Under the pieces are notes generated by a model. The model was not told the DNA's origin. It saw nothing but the letters and a program-made list of their open reading frames with translations, and did no database searches. From NCBI GenBank assembly GCA_015222165.1, contig JADFUS010000056.1, forward strand, positions 1 to 59,797: a stretch of DNA of 59,797 nucleotides, read 5' to 3'. The first letter of the stretch is position 1, and every line of letters starts with the position of its first letter. This document shows positions 10,647 to 19,974 of this stretch, in pieces. This stretch comes from Bacteroidota bacterium (GTDB lineage: Bacteria; Bacteroidota; Bacteroidia; Bacteroidales; Rikenellaceae). The translations under genes and the position numbers were made by a program.

Positions 10647-12587
10647 ATGAAAAAAATAATTTCTCTATTCTCTCTGTTGCTTACTATCGGATTTGCGAGT
10701 TGTGCAAGTCAAAATAGTGAAGATGGCATACTTAAAGATGGTGTTGCTCAAAGAACAGAAAGAATTACTCGTTTTGCAAATATCATAGATATTCGTAATA
10801 CACCGAAACATCTATATGAAGCTCAAGGTCAATTTCTTGATTGTGGTTCATGGTTAGGATACACTCCTACAGCTAAAAATCTTCCTATGGCAGGTTTTGC
10901 AGGTCCTCTTGAAATTCGTGATAATCGTTACTTTTCAAAAAGTATCGTAACACTTCAAGACACTTCAAATTTAGAAGCTAAAGCAGTAGTTGATACTTCA
11001 ATTTATTATCCAGGTAGTATCTATATGAAAGGTAGTATTGGCGAAGTTAAATTCGAACAAAATATCTATTTTATTGATGCAAATAATGCTATTATTAAAA
11101 TAGAAACTAACGATAAATCGTCTGTTGTTTATGGTGATTTGATTGGTGAGGTAGACTCTATGTATATCAATAACGGACATTTTGTTGCTGATATGGAACA
11201 AGGTTCAGGTATTGTTGTTAGCTTATCTAATGGCAATAAAATAGAACTTACAGAAGATGGTTACAAATCTTCTCCAAAAGAGAATACTACTACTTATGCA
11301 GTTGTTTCATTCTATGATACTCCAGAGCTTTTAAAATCTTTACTTGATAATCAAGTGAAAGATATCCTTTCTTCTCCAGAAGAGATGATAGCAAAAAGTA
11401 TAAGACGTTGGAATGGTTATATCCAAAAAACTCTTCGTGATAGTATGCCTCCAGTTTTTGATAGAGTAGCAGTAAAATCTATTGTTACACTTATGAGTAA
11501 CTGGAAACGTGAAAGAGGACATTTATACCATGAAGGTATTGTTCCATCTCACGCAGTTTCATATTTCGATGGTTTTTGGGCTTGGGATTCTTGGAAACAC
11601 GCAGTTGCTATTGCTCCTTTAGAGCCAGAACTTGCGAAGAATCAAATACGTACAATGTTCGATTTCCAAAACGAGCGTGGTATGGTAATCGATTGTATCT
11701 ATATCGATTCTTCTGAAAATAACCCTCGTGATACAAAATCTTCATTAGCAACATGGGCTGTTCAAGAAGTTTTCAATCAAACTCAAGATACTGCTTTTGT
11801 TCGTGAGATGTTCCCAAAATTAGTTCGTTATTATAAATGGTGGTTCCAAGATAGAGATAGAGACGGTAATTCTATTTGCGAATTTGGTTCTACAGACGGA
11901 ACTCTTGTTGCTGCAAAGTGGGAGAGTGGTATGGATAACGCTGTTCGTTTTGATGACACTAAAATTTACAAAATCAACGATAAAGCATGGGCTTTTGGTC
12001 AAGAATCTGTTGATTTGAATGGTTTCTTAAATTTTGAACGTCAAGGTCTTTTAGCTCTTGCCGATTTAATAGGTGAAAAACTTGAACTTCAAGATAATAG
12101 CGATAGAATTAGAGATTATTTCTATGATGAAGAATCAGAATTTTTCTATGATAGAGATATGGAAAGTGGTAAGTTGATGACGAAGGTTCAAGGTCCTGAG
12201 TCGTGGATTCCTCTTTGGTCTAAACTTGCAACAAAAGAGCAAGCTGCTGGAGTTTTAAAATCTATTATGGATACAACAAAATTTTCAACATATATACCTT
12301 TTCCAACTTGTTCTTTTTCAGCTGATGGCTTTGATGCTCATGGCTATTGGAGAGGTGCAGTTTGGTTTGATCAAGCATATTTCGGTATTCATGGTCTACG
12401 TAACTATGGCTATAATAAAGAAGCTGATATGTTTACAGAGCAAATCTTTACACGTCCAGAAGGTTTAGCAACAGATGGTCCTATATATGAAAATTATGAG
12501 CCTATTCACGGTGGAATTGCCAAAGCGCCACATTTCAGTTGGTCGGCAGCTCACTTGTTAATGTTATACAAAGAGTATAATCGTTAA
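10647..12587 (+). CDS. GH63/trehalase-like glycosidase lipoprotein
   Basis: This 646-residue predicted lipoprotein has lipobox cysteine Cys19 in FASC. After an N-terminal beta-rich region (about 30-230) comes an (alpha/alpha)6 barrel (about 260-646) of the GH63/GH37 clan. Typical signatures are FWAWDSWKHA, ESGMDNAVRFD (candidate acid Asp430), GYWRGAVW, and ENYEP with HFSWSAAH near the end (candidate base Glu615). Such enzymes cleave alpha-glucosidic bonds by inversion; the exact substrate (trehalose, mannosylglycerate, glucosylated glycans) cannot be read. It follows the beta-galactosidase by 62 bases and probably shares its promoter. No SusC/SusD pair or regulator lies nearby. Confidence 0.85.
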   Translation: MKKIISLFSLLLTIGFASCASQNSEDGILKDGVAQRTERITRFANIIDIRNTPKHLYEAQGQFLDCGSWLGYTPTAKNLPMAGFAGPLEIRDNRYFSKSIVTLQDTSNLEAKAVVDTSIYYPGSIYMKGSIGEVKFEQNIYFIDANNAIIKIETNDKSSVVYGDLIGEVDSMYINNGHFVADMEQGSGIVVSLSNGNKIELTEDGYKSSPKENTTTYAVVSFYDTPELLKSLLDNQVKDILSSPEEMIAKSIRRWNGYIQKTLRDSMPPVFDRVAVKSIVTLMSNWKRERGHLYHEGIVPSHAVSYFDGFWAWDSWKHAVAIAPLEPELAKNQIRTMFDFQNERGMVIDCIYIDSSENNPRDTKSSLATWAVQEVFNQTQDTAFVREMFPKLVRYYKWWFQDRDRDGNSICEFGSTDGTLVAAKWESGMDNAVRFDDTKIYKINDKAWAFGQESVDLNGFLNFERQGLLALADLIGEKLELQDNSDRIRDYFYDEESEFFYDRDMESGKLMTKVQGPESWIPLWSKLATKEQAAGVLKSIMDTTKFSTYIPFPTCSFSADGFDAHGYWRGAVWFDQAYFGIHGLRNYGYNKEADMFTEQIFTRPEGLATDGPIYENYEPIHGGIAKAPHFSWSAAHLLMLYKEYNR

Positions 12588-12604
12588 TATATAAGTTATA
12601 ACTT

Positions 12605-12642
12605 AAAAAGATGTTATCCATACTTTGGGTAACATCTTTTTT
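12605..12642 (+). terminator. Terminator of the glycosidase pair
   Basis: AGATGTTATCC pairs with GGGTAACATCT (one wobble) around a 7-base loop, flanked by A and T runs. It lies 18 bases after the GH63-like stop. Confidence 0.85.
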
Positions 12643-12759
12643 GTATTATAGTGATATTTATTGTTTTTTTAATTGTATTTTGTTAGTTATTGTTAGTTTC
12701 TAATGTAAAAAATAATTACATTGCTAAAATATTATAATTAATCAAAAGATATTTAGTTT

Positions 12760-13152
12760 ATGAAAAAAACAATGATTAAAACCGTGAAGAGTTTGGTTTT
12801 TATTGCTCTTGTATTTTTATCGAGTTCTTGTACGAAGCTTGACCCTCTTAAAATGGAGGAAAGTCCTATTGTTTTTACTTCCGAGGCTCAAATAAAAGTA
12901 ACTCATATTAAAAATCTTATGGGTATTTCTTCCAACGATCCTAATGATGAGAATAAATCGGGTAATGGATGGTCTACTGTAAAAAATGGATGGATTTATT
13001 GTTATTTTAATAGGTGTAAAAATGTAACTCAGGACTTAAAAATAGAAGTAAAAGAGAATACATCTATAGAAAATCGTACTTTAAAATTAGTTATAGGTTC
13101 AAAAATTTACGGGGATACTTTAATAATAACGCAATTGGGGAAAACAGAGTAA
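12760..13152 (+). CDS. Small lipoprotein with BACON-like C-terminus
   Basis: This 130-residue predicted lipoprotein has a positively charged start, a hydrophobic segment and a lipobox ending at Cys24 (SSSC). The last ~60 residues end in the pattern TLKLVIG...GDTLIITQLG, typical of the final strands of BACON domains (Bacteroidota surface-protein modules thought to bind carbohydrate or mucin). It is monocistronic with its own terminator. Its final 12 codons and terminator recur in decayed form at 20667-20748. The function is unknown; the BACON assignment is based on the terminal strand pattern only. Confidence 0.7.
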   Translation: MKKTMIKTVKSLVFIALVFLSSSCTKLDPLKMEESPIVFTSEAQIKVTHIKNLMGISSNDPNDENKSGNGWSTVKNGWIYCYFNRCKNVTQDLKIEVKENTSIENRTLKLVIGSKIYGDTLIITQLGKTE

Positions 13153-13158
13153 ATATAA

Positions 13159-13197
13159 AAACTGCCGTAAGAATATATTATTTCTTACGGCAGTTTT
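13159..13197. terminator. Bidirectional terminator
   Basis: A 13-pair perfect stem (13161-13173 with 13182-13194, ACTGCCGTAAGAA) has an 8-base loop, an A run before and a T run after. It serves the lipoprotein gene on the plus strand and could end the leftward operon arriving from 13224. Confidence 0.88.
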
Positions 13198-13223
13198 ATT
13201 TTTAAAGTTAATTATTAAAAAAT

Positions 13224-13844
13224 TTAATTTATATTCTCAAGTCCTTCGAGGGCTGAAATGTCATTCGGGTGGTTCAAAAGAACTTTGTGGAAAAGAACTT
13301 TTGCGTTTGTCATGTTTTTAAGTTGATAGTGATTCCAAGCTGACATCAACATAGTTTCATAATCAAAAGGATATAAATTTAGGACTATATCAAGGTGTTT
13401 CTTTGCTGTTGTATAATCTTTTCTATAATAGTAAATAACACCCAATTCATAGTTAGCTTTTGTGTTTTTAGAGTCTAATTCGAGGATAGATAGATATATA
13501 CTTTCTACATTCAACCAGCTTTCTATTTTCTTTTGTGCCATAGCTTCTCCAAGAAGTGGCTCTATAGCTTTTGGCATTATGTTCTTGGAAATGCTATAAT
13601 ATTCTATGCTTTTTTCATATTTCTGTGCCGATAGATTAAGCCAGCCTAAGCGTAAATTTATCTCATAGCTGTTTTTATCATATACGTTTGCAATTTCTTT
13701 AATAGCTTCAGAAAATTGTTCTTTATCTTCAAGAACATATGATTTAGAAAATGCTTTTTGAAGAATAGATTGTGTGTTTTGGGCGTAGGCGTTAGCTCCG
13801 TAAAAACTTAATATACAGATTATTATTATAAGTTTATTATGCAT
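13224..13844 (-). CDS. Secreted tetratricopeptide-repeat protein
   Basis: This 206-residue protein has a signal peptide (cleavage near AYAQ, about residue 22). Four to five TPR-like helical pairs follow, for example NLRLGWLNLSAQKYEKSIEYY, ANYELGVIYYYRKDYTTAKKHL and MLMSAWNHYQLKNMTNAKVLF. It is probably a periplasmic scaffold for protein contacts. It is the last gene of the six-gene operon and overlaps the beta-barrel gene by 19 bases, so it probably works with it (inference). No enzymatic motif is seen. Confidence 0.85.
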   Translation of the reverse strand: MHNKLIIIICILSFYGANAYAQNTQSILQKAFSKSYVLEDKEQFSEAIKEIANVYDKNSYEINLRLGWLNLSAQKYEKSIEYYSISKNIMPKAIEPLLGEAMAQKKIESWLNVESIYLSILELDSKNTKANYELGVIYYYRKDYTTAKKHLDIVLNLYPFDYETMLMSAWNHYQLKNMTNAKVLFHKVLLNHPNDISALEGLENIN

Positions 13845-15145
13845 TGTAGTAAAATTTGATGGTTGTTATATTTAGTTTTTTCTATTTTTATTTCTGTTGT
13901 TGTTGGCATATACATATAGCTACCATTGCTTTGAATATATGAATATTGAGGTATTAGTTGTATGTTTTTGATGTTGAAAATAAAAAATGCCGAGGCTTTA
14001 AGTTTAATGTTATCTACAGTATTGTTCACAACAAATCCACTATTGGTCATCAATTTTTGGTGGTCGCCATAAGAGCAGTTAATTCCAAAATCTACGGCTT
14101 TGTGTAGCCTTATGCCAATATCTTCTCTTATAACATATTTGTTTTTTTTGTTATTATTCATATATGTAAAAGAGGAATTTAGATAGTAGTATGGATTACC
14201 CCAAGGGAAAACTTTTACCGCTCCCTCACCAAGATAGTTTATTTCTCCGAAAAAATTGCTTACCCCAGCTCTTATAAAAATGTTGGTGTAGGGAAGTTTT
14301 TTCGAAAGGCTAATATTTCCAAAAAACGAATCGTATTGTGATTTATTATCTATATAAATATATTTAGCATTTGTGGTTTCATATTTCGCTGTTGCACTTT
14401 GTGAGCTTTCACGATAATATCCTGCTGTAGCCATAAGCGTATAGCTTTTATTAAAAGTATAATCAAGCCCTATGACATATTGTAAATTCGTGTTTGTATA
14501 ATTTGAGGTATGTTCAGCTTCGATATTGCTTTGAACAACTCCTAAGGCATTTGTTTGAATATATGAGAATTGATTATATAAATTTATTCTTTTAGATAAT
14601 CTGTTTTTTATAAATAGTTCACCAAAATAATTCTCTTTTTGAAGAGTATTTTCTGCATAAATCCCACCGTTAAGAAAATCTTTGTTTTCTTGATTGTTAA
14701 ATGTAGTTCCTCCATCAACAATAATTTGTTTAAAAGAGTTTGCAAAGTTATTTTTTTTTGGATTTACTATTTTTAAAACTTTAGGGTGTTGGTTGGCAAA
14801 AAGTTCTGAGCTTACAGTTCTACCCGTATATAGATAGCAATAGTAAATGTACATTTGTAAATTAACATCGTAGTTGTATCGTTTATACGCTTTTTTGAAA
14901 TGTATAAGTGCTTGTTCATAATTTTTATGTTGGTACTCTATTATGCCCAGACGCATATCTAAATAGTAAAAGCTTATATCGTTTTTTTTAGCTATTTTTT
15001 TAGTTTTATGAAGTCCTTTAATATCGTTTTTCAAATATTGTTCATAGCTTAAACTGTCAATAAAATATGTCTTATTTTGAGCAAAAGAGAAAAACGATAT
15101 TATTGAAAAAAAACCTATTAAAATTAGTCGAATATGTATTTGCAT
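13826..15145 (-). CDS. Outer-membrane beta-barrel protein with N-terminal TPR-like part
   Basis: This 439-residue protein has a signal peptide (ending near FSFAQ, about 22). A short helical TPR-like stretch (about 60-115) carries LGIIEYQHKNYEQALIHF. From about 150 to the end, amphipathic strands rich in Tyr/Asn/Ser alternate in the manner of an outer-membrane barrel, and the C-terminus ends in a hydrophobic strand. It resembles YaiO-type barrels in layout, but I would not name it so. It overlaps the urea-transporter/peptidase gene by 22 bases. A role as the outer-membrane component of the operon's product pathway is inference. Confidence 0.78.
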   Translation of the reverse strand: MQIHIRLILIGFFSIISFFSFAQNKTYFIDSLSYEQYLKNDIKGLHKTKKIAKKNDISFYYLDMRLGIIEYQHKNYEQALIHFKKAYKRYNYDVNLQMYIYYCYLYTGRTVSSELFANQHPKVLKIVNPKKNNFANSFKQIIVDGGTTFNNQENKDFLNGGIYAENTLQKENYFGELFIKNRLSKRINLYNQFSYIQTNALGVVQSNIEAEHTSNYTNTNLQYVIGLDYTFNKSYTLMATAGYYRESSQSATAKYETTNAKYIYIDNKSQYDSFFGNISLSKKLPYTNIFIRAGVSNFFGEINYLGEGAVKVFPWGNPYYYLNSSFTYMNNNKKNKYVIREDIGIRLHKAVDFGINCSYGDHQKLMTNSGFVVNNTVDNIKLKASAFFIFNIKNIQLIPQYSYIQSNGSYMYMPTTTEIKIEKTKYNNHQILLQCIINL

Positions 15146-17295
15146 ATTTTTTCTTTATTATTTATTGATAGCGATTTTAGCTTATTATCTTTTACTATAA
15201 TTTCAAAATTACGTTCTTTTAATTTTTTAGAAAAAGTTACGTTTGCTACACTGCTTTTAATAGTCTCTTCTTTAGAAAAAATATTATCGCTAGAATATGA
15301 ATTTGATATATATTTTGATTTTGTGAAGTGTCCAAAAGGAGCTATGAAATCTTGAAAAAAGAGAACGAAAGAGTTGCAAAAATACATGGTAGGGAAAAAA
15401 TCCTCAACTTTAAGATTTTTATATGATGCGAGTAAAATTTTGTGTGTGGCAAGATAAAAATCAAATAATAAAGATTTTGTATCGCCTTCAAAATCATAAG
15501 TAGAAAAAATTGCACCATCATAATTGAACCATACCGTAGAATTGGTTTGTTCACATTTTATATATTTATTATTATATGAATCTGTATTTATTTTCCATGT
15601 TATCGCATTGTCTAAATCTTTTTCATTTCTTAAAATTATTTCAGAATTTGGCTTTAAATTAAATGCTTCGGAGAGATTTTTTGAAACGTCAATACGGCTT
15701 ATAATATCGTTTTCTTTTGGTGTCTCAAATGTTTTTAGAGATATTTCGTTATTCTTATAAAGTATATAATTTGTTAAAGGGTAGGCTAATGTTTTGCTTC
15801 CTTTAACGGGTGATAGCTGAATTTGAAAATGTATGTGTGGCTCTGGCGAACGTCCAGAATTTCCACAGTTTGCGAGTTGTGTGTCCTTTGTTATAAAATT
15901 ACCGATATCTACTTTAATACTATCTTTTTTTAGATGTGAAATTTGTGAGAAAATACCATTCATATGGTTAATAATAATGGTGTTACCCCAATTATTTTCT
16001 GTATCAACATCTCCTATATTATTATCGTTTACATTATTTGTAATGTCGTAAACATATCCTTCGGCAGAAGCTAGAACAGGTTTATCGTAGGCGTAAAAAT
16101 CTGTTGTTTTTTCGCCATAATTCATATAGGTTTTTTCCTTTTTATCAACAATAGAAAAATCTAAAGCATTTGCCCAATCTCCTAAATGTGTGATTTTTCC
16201 AAAATAACCTTGAGTGATTTTCCATTTCCCCCAGCATGGTATTTCGAATTTTTTTATAAGCGTATTTTTCAAATGTTTTGCATTTGAGAGTGTCTTATAG
16301 AGTGCTTTCTCAGGTGAATAATATTGTATAGCAATTAGTTTAAAATGATTTTGCGTATATCTATTTTTAACGAAAATTAAAAATAAAATAGTTACTAAAC
16401 TAAAAGATAAAGTGAATGTTTTAAGTTGAAATACATTGAATATTTTTTCTCCCGTTATTAAAAATAAAACAACTATTGGAGCGAGAAAAAATACAGCTAA
16501 ATAGCTTTTGTAATTTGGCAGTATAAAAAAACTCCCTAAAGCTATAGCCATAAAAATAAAGTTTGTCCCCTGCAAATTCTGAACTAAAATATTCAGGTCT
16601 AGTCCTAATAAAATTAGCCAGTAATATGCCGCTGCAAAGCCAATTATTGTTGTTGAAAAAGCTATGCGTGATGTATATAAAATTCCTAAAGACAGCACTA
16701 ATCCTACGAGAACAGAGCTTTGAAAAAAGACACTCGAAAGAGTTTTAAAATAGGCACTTACTATTTGTGGCAGTTGCAGACTATCTAGGCAATGAACGAA
16801 ATTGTATATTGCCGATAATTGCTCTTTACTTTGGTAGTTGTCAAGATATATAAGTTTATCTTGATACTCTATAAAACTAACATTTCCTAAGGATAAAAAT
16901 ATTATCCAATAAGTTATTAAAAAAGGAAATGTTAGAAAAGGCAACCCTTTGTTGTTTAGTCTGTTTTGGAAATAAACGGTTAATAGAAAAAGTAGGATTA
17001 TTGATATAAAAAAAATAGGTAGAAAAATCCCATTAAATTTATATTCAAAAGTAAAAGCCATAGATAGCAGTACGGCATTAAAACCGAAAATCCCGTTATC
17101 TATATCACTTTTGTAACAACCAAAAATTTTGGCAAGGAAATTTATAAATAATACACCTGTCAAGGTGCATATTCCCGTGAATATATCAATAAAAGTTATT
17201 AGAAAAATGATAAGTCCAATAATTTTATTTACTGAAAAAAAAATTTGAGAATATGACCTTACGGTGCTATTAATTAAAGATTTAACTTTATCCAT
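15124..17295 (-). CDS. Urea-transporter-like membrane domain fused to M23 peptidase
   Basis: This 723-residue fusion starts with a urea-transporter-like membrane domain (about 1-310, roughly ten hydrophobic segments). It shows the paired half-motifs GIFGFNAVLLSMA (68-80) and LQGTNFIFMAIALGSFF (241-257). A LytM/M23 domain (about 355-500) keeps all zinc ligands: His370 and Asp379 in THLGDWANALDF, and His489 in PHIHF, plus the accessory His454. The remaining ~220 residues are unassigned and end in basic beta-rich sequence. M23 enzymes cut peptidoglycan cross-bridges or Gly-rich peptides. The membrane part could move urea or a small amide or amine. It sits 5 bases after the decarboxylase gene. 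Confidence 0.85.
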   Translation of the reverse strand: MDKVKSLINSTVRSYSQIFFSVNKIIGLIIFLITFIDIFTGICTLTGVLFINFLAKIFGCYKSDIDNGIFGFNAVLLSMAFTFEYKFNGIFLPIFFISIILLFLLTVYFQNRLNNKGLPFLTFPFLITYWIIFLSLGNVSFIEYQDKLIYLDNYQSKEQLSAIYNFVHCLDSLQLPQIVSAYFKTLSSVFFQSSVLVGLVLSLGILYTSRIAFSTTIIGFAAAYYWLILLGLDLNILVQNLQGTNFIFMAIALGSFFILPNYKSYLAVFFLAPIVVLFLITGEKIFNVFQLKTFTLSFSLVTILFLIFVKNRYTQNHFKLIAIQYYSPEKALYKTLSNAKHLKNTLIKKFEIPCWGKWKITQGYFGKITHLGDWANALDFSIVDKKEKTYMNYGEKTTDFYAYDKPVLASAEGYVYDITNNVNDNNIGDVDTENNWGNTIIINHMNGIFSQISHLKKDSIKVDIGNFITKDTQLANCGNSGRSPEPHIHFQIQLSPVKGSKTLAYPLTNYILYKNNEISLKTFETPKENDIISRIDVSKNLSEAFNLKPNSEIILRNEKDLDNAITWKINTDSYNNKYIKCEQTNSTVWFNYDGAIFSTYDFEGDTKSLLFDFYLATHKILLASYKNLKVEDFFPTMYFCNSFVLFFQDFIAPFGHFTKSKYISNSYSSDNIFSKEETIKSSVANVTFSKKLKERNFEIIVKDNKLKSLSINNKEKICKYIFD

Positions 17296-17300
17296 TTATA

Positions 17301-18659
17301 TTATAAATCAAAGTTTTTAAGGTGTTCAGGGACTCTCTCTTGTGAAGTTACAATTGTAACGTCTTCTTTCTCACGTACCAAGTGAATAGCTCCTTTTGTG
17401 TCTATTAATACAATATTCGGACGAGTTTCTATAAATTGCATCCATTGAGTCATATTATATGCGCCAATACGATGAACAACTAAATTATCGCCTCTATTTA
17501 GAAGTGGTAAATTTATGTTTTCACGAATAATATCAATATTCATACAAAGAGGTCCATAAAGGACAACATCTTCTGTTTGGTAGCTAAATTCTTGTGCTGG
17601 AGAAATTTTGTGATTATACCAAAAAGAGGTGAAAAGTATGTTTACTCCAAAGTTTGCTACTATAGCTTTTCTTCCGTCAGTAAGTCTTTTATTAGCTAAA
17701 ACTGAGCCAAGAAGATATCCTGCATCGTCAATCAGTGCTCGTCCAGTTTCTAAAAATAGAGTAGGGAGTTCTGAAGATTCGAAACCTGCATTTAAAAGAC
17801 CTTCAGAAATTGAACGTGCATAATCTTCAAAATGAGGAATGGTATCTGAGCCTTGTAGATAAGCTCCTTTAAGAGAATTTGCCGATGCAAAACCACCGCC
17901 AAGATCTATATAACTTATGTTTTTATTAAATTTTTCTTTTATTTTTAAAGCTAAATCGCTAAGTTTTTGAGATGCAATTTTGTAGGCATCAGCAGTTAAA
18001 ATATATGTTCCAATATGAGTGTGAAGTCCTACTAATTCTAATTCAGGGTGAGAAAATATTTTATTTATAGCTGTCCATGCATTTCCATTTTCATAATTAA
18101 AACCAAATCTATCCCACATAGGATATATTCCAGAGTCCAAATTTACTCTTATAGCTACTCTTGCTTTGCTTTTTATCTCTTTTAGCAAATCCACTAAAAC
18201 ATACATCTCATCGTAATGGTCAATATGAATTAAAGCATTATTTTCGACAGCTAAAAGAAGAGCTTCTTTAGTTTTTCCTGGTCCATTAAAAATTATTTTA
18301 TCTCCAGGAACACCATTCGCAAGTGCTTTTTTAAATTCAAAAGAAGATACAACTTCTGCCCATGAGCCTTCGGAGTGAAAAATGTTGCATACGGCATTAA
18401 GGTAGTTTGTTTTATAACTCCAAGCAAATTGAACTTTAGGGTAGTAGTTCTTAAATATATGTTCAGCTGTTTTATATGTATTTCTTATAGTTTTTTCGGA
18501 AAGGACAAAACATGGAGAGCCATATTCTTTAATAATTTTTTTTATAGGAACTCCATCTATTTGTAATACAGGAGTTAAAGTTGTTTTAGTACCAAATTTA
18601 TTTAAACAGCCTGTGTTAAGCTTTGTTATTACAGGTCTTTCGTATTTTAGTTTTTCCAT
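17301..18659 (-). CDS. Fold-III PLP-dependent decarboxylase (DAP/ornithine decarboxylase-like)
   Basis: This 452-residue enzyme is of the alanine-racemase-fold decarboxylase family. The PLP lysine is Lys83 (SYKTN). Further hallmarks are HTHIG (213-217), GGGF (254-257), ETGR (304-307, usually EPGR) and the catalytic cysteine in GPLC (Cys372). Members decarboxylate diaminopimelate, ornithine, lysine, arginine or carboxynorspermidine; the substrate here is not readable. The N-terminus carries an extra ~25 residues with Tyr6-x-x-Pro9-x-Ile11 and a later TGCLNKFG. This resembles the YxxPxL leader element bound by PqqD-like RRE domains in lasso-peptide systems. A PqqD-like gene lies two genes upstream in the same operon. 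It is unlikely to be the housekeeping LysA. Confidence 0.88.
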   Translation of the reverse strand: MEKLKYERPVITKLNTGCLNKFGTKTTLTPVLQIDGVPIKKIIKEYGSPCFVLSEKTIRNTYKTAEHIFKNYYPKVQFAWSYKTNYLNAVCNIFHSEGSWAEVVSSFEFKKALANGVPGDKIIFNGPGKTKEALLLAVENNALIHIDHYDEMYVLVDLLKEIKSKARVAIRVNLDSGIYPMWDRFGFNYENGNAWTAINKIFSHPELELVGLHTHIGTYILTADAYKIASQKLSDLALKIKEKFNKNISYIDLGGGFASANSLKGAYLQGSDTIPHFEDYARSISEGLLNAGFESSELPTLFLETGRALIDDAGYLLGSVLANKRLTDGRKAIVANFGVNILFTSFWYNHKISPAQEFSYQTEDVVLYGPLCMNIDIIRENINLPLLNRGDNLVVHRIGAYNMTQWMQFIETRPNIVLIDTKGAIHLVREKEDVTIVTSQERVPEHLKNFDL

Positions 18660-18661
18660 AA

Positions 18662-19711
18662 TTATTTTTCACCTAATATTGCAATTTTTTCAAATTCAGA
18701 AATATCGACAATTAAGTCATAGCTATATCTGATAAATAATTTACCTACTTCATAGTTTTCAAAACATGGGACATCTTCTCCTAAAGCTATTTTTATCATT
18801 GCCTCGGGGTGGTTTTGTCCTGCACCGTTTGCTAAATATACCCATGCTGGAAAACGAGGATTCATCTCTAAAAGATAGTATTTACCCTCTTTAGATTTTA
18901 TGTATTCTAATTCACAACCTCCTGCCCATTTTAGATTTTCGACAGTTTTTTTAGATATTTCGAGTAATTTTTTATCGTCTAGAGTTATTCCTGCCCATGC
19001 TTTTCCTTTGTCGGTAATATACATTTTACGCATAGGAACAGCACCTATACAATTACCTTTTCCATCGCCTAAGGCTGTCACGTTAACTTCTGTTCCACTA
19101 ACAAATTGTTGTAATATTATCGGTAAACCCCATTTGTTAGAGATTTTGTGGAAGTAACTTATTGCTTGTTCTCGAGTCGCAGCTATCGATGCATCATAAT
19201 ATTGTCCTTTGACAACCATAGGATATTCAAATTCTTTTTCGTTGTCTATAAGTTCATTTACAGAAAAAATCATTTTAGATTTAGGAACAAGAATATCATA
19301 TTTCTCTCCAAATTCACAAAGTTTAGATTTATGTCTTGATTCAAATAAATCTATATCAGGAAGAAGCGAGCTTATGCCCAATTCATTTTTTAAAATAGAT
19401 GATAACTTTATAAAATTATAAAGCTCAGCATCAAAATTTGGGATAACAACATCTATATTTTCTTTATAATTTATATATCTTAGTCGCTCTAAAAGCGGTT
19501 CCATTCCTGCTGAAGGAAGAGGAATTTGGTAGCTTTTATCTACGAGGTCATTCATATAAATACCTGGTTCCATAGTCTCATAGCTTAATCCAATAATTCT
19601 AAAATCAAATTCTTTAGAATCTTTAAGACCTCTGATGACAGGAATTCCAGGGCCGGGAGAATCGATATTATTCAATCCAGTTACGGCAACTGTTATTTTT
19701 CTTTTAGTCAT
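18662..19711 (-). CDS. ATP-grasp ligase
   Basis: This 349-residue protein has an N-terminal Rossmann-like preATP-grasp region (about 1-115) and an ATP-grasp fold (about 120-320) of the carbamoyl-phosphate synthetase/biotin carboxylase type. ATP and metal residues are visible in VVKGQ (Lys168), ELEYI (about 267-271) and YLLEMNPRF (Glu282, Asn284, Arg286). Such enzymes activate a carboxylate as acyl phosphate and join it to an amine. With a decarboxylase and a PqqD-like protein alongside, amide-bond formation on a peptide or amino acid is a reasonable guess (inference). It overlaps the PqqD-like gene by 8 bases and precedes the decarboxylase by 2. Confidence 0.9.
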   Translation of the reverse strand: MTKRKITVAVTGLNNIDSPGPGIPVIRGLKDSKEFDFRIIGLSYETMEPGIYMNDLVDKSYQIPLPSAGMEPLLERLRYINYKENIDVVIPNFDAELYNFIKLSSILKNELGISSLLPDIDLFESRHKSKLCEFGEKYDILVPKSKMIFSVNELIDNEKEFEYPMVVKGQYYDASIAATREQAISYFHKISNKWGLPIILQQFVSGTEVNVTALGDGKGNCIGAVPMRKMYITDKGKAWAGITLDDKKLLEISKKTVENLKWAGGCELEYIKSKEGKYYLLEMNPRFPAWVYLANGAGQNHPEAMIKIALGEDVPCFENYEVGKLFIRYSYDLIVDISEFEKIAILGEK

Positions 19712-19949
19712 TTTCTAAGATTTGATAATTACTTAACATCATTTTAAAATCTTCAACATCTTTTTCTAAAATGTTTCTACTGACATCAAATTTCTTTTCT
19801 ATTTCTTTATATAAAGTTTCTCCGTCTTTGCCCTCTTGTAATAATTTTATTACTTCTTTTCCAAGAAAATTAGTAGTGAAAGAGTCTCCCGTTGTAGGAT
19901 TGAAAACAAATCCAGATTCGCTCACAGCAATGTTTTGATTTAATTTCAT
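19704..19949 (-). CDS. PqqD-like peptide-binding protein (RRE fold)
   Basis: This 81-residue protein matches the PqqD / RiPP recognition element pattern. A beta-hairpin start (SESGFVFNPTTGDSFTTN) is followed by three helices (EVIKLLQEGKDGETLYKEI, then NILEKDVEDFKMMLSNY). PqqD-like proteins bind leader peptides and deliver them to modifying enzymes. It is the first gene of the operon, with a candidate promoter about 30 bases upstream. No separate precursor peptide gene is evident nearby. The leader-like stretch I see is at the N-terminus of the decarboxylase. The family call is good; the partner is inferred. Confidence 0.85.
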   Translation of the reverse strand: MKLNQNIAVSESGFVFNPTTGDSFTTNFLGKEVIKLLQEGKDGETLYKEIEKKFDVSRNILEKDVEDFKMMLSNYQILEND

Positions 19950-19974
19950 ATTATAATATTAATAGATTTATACT

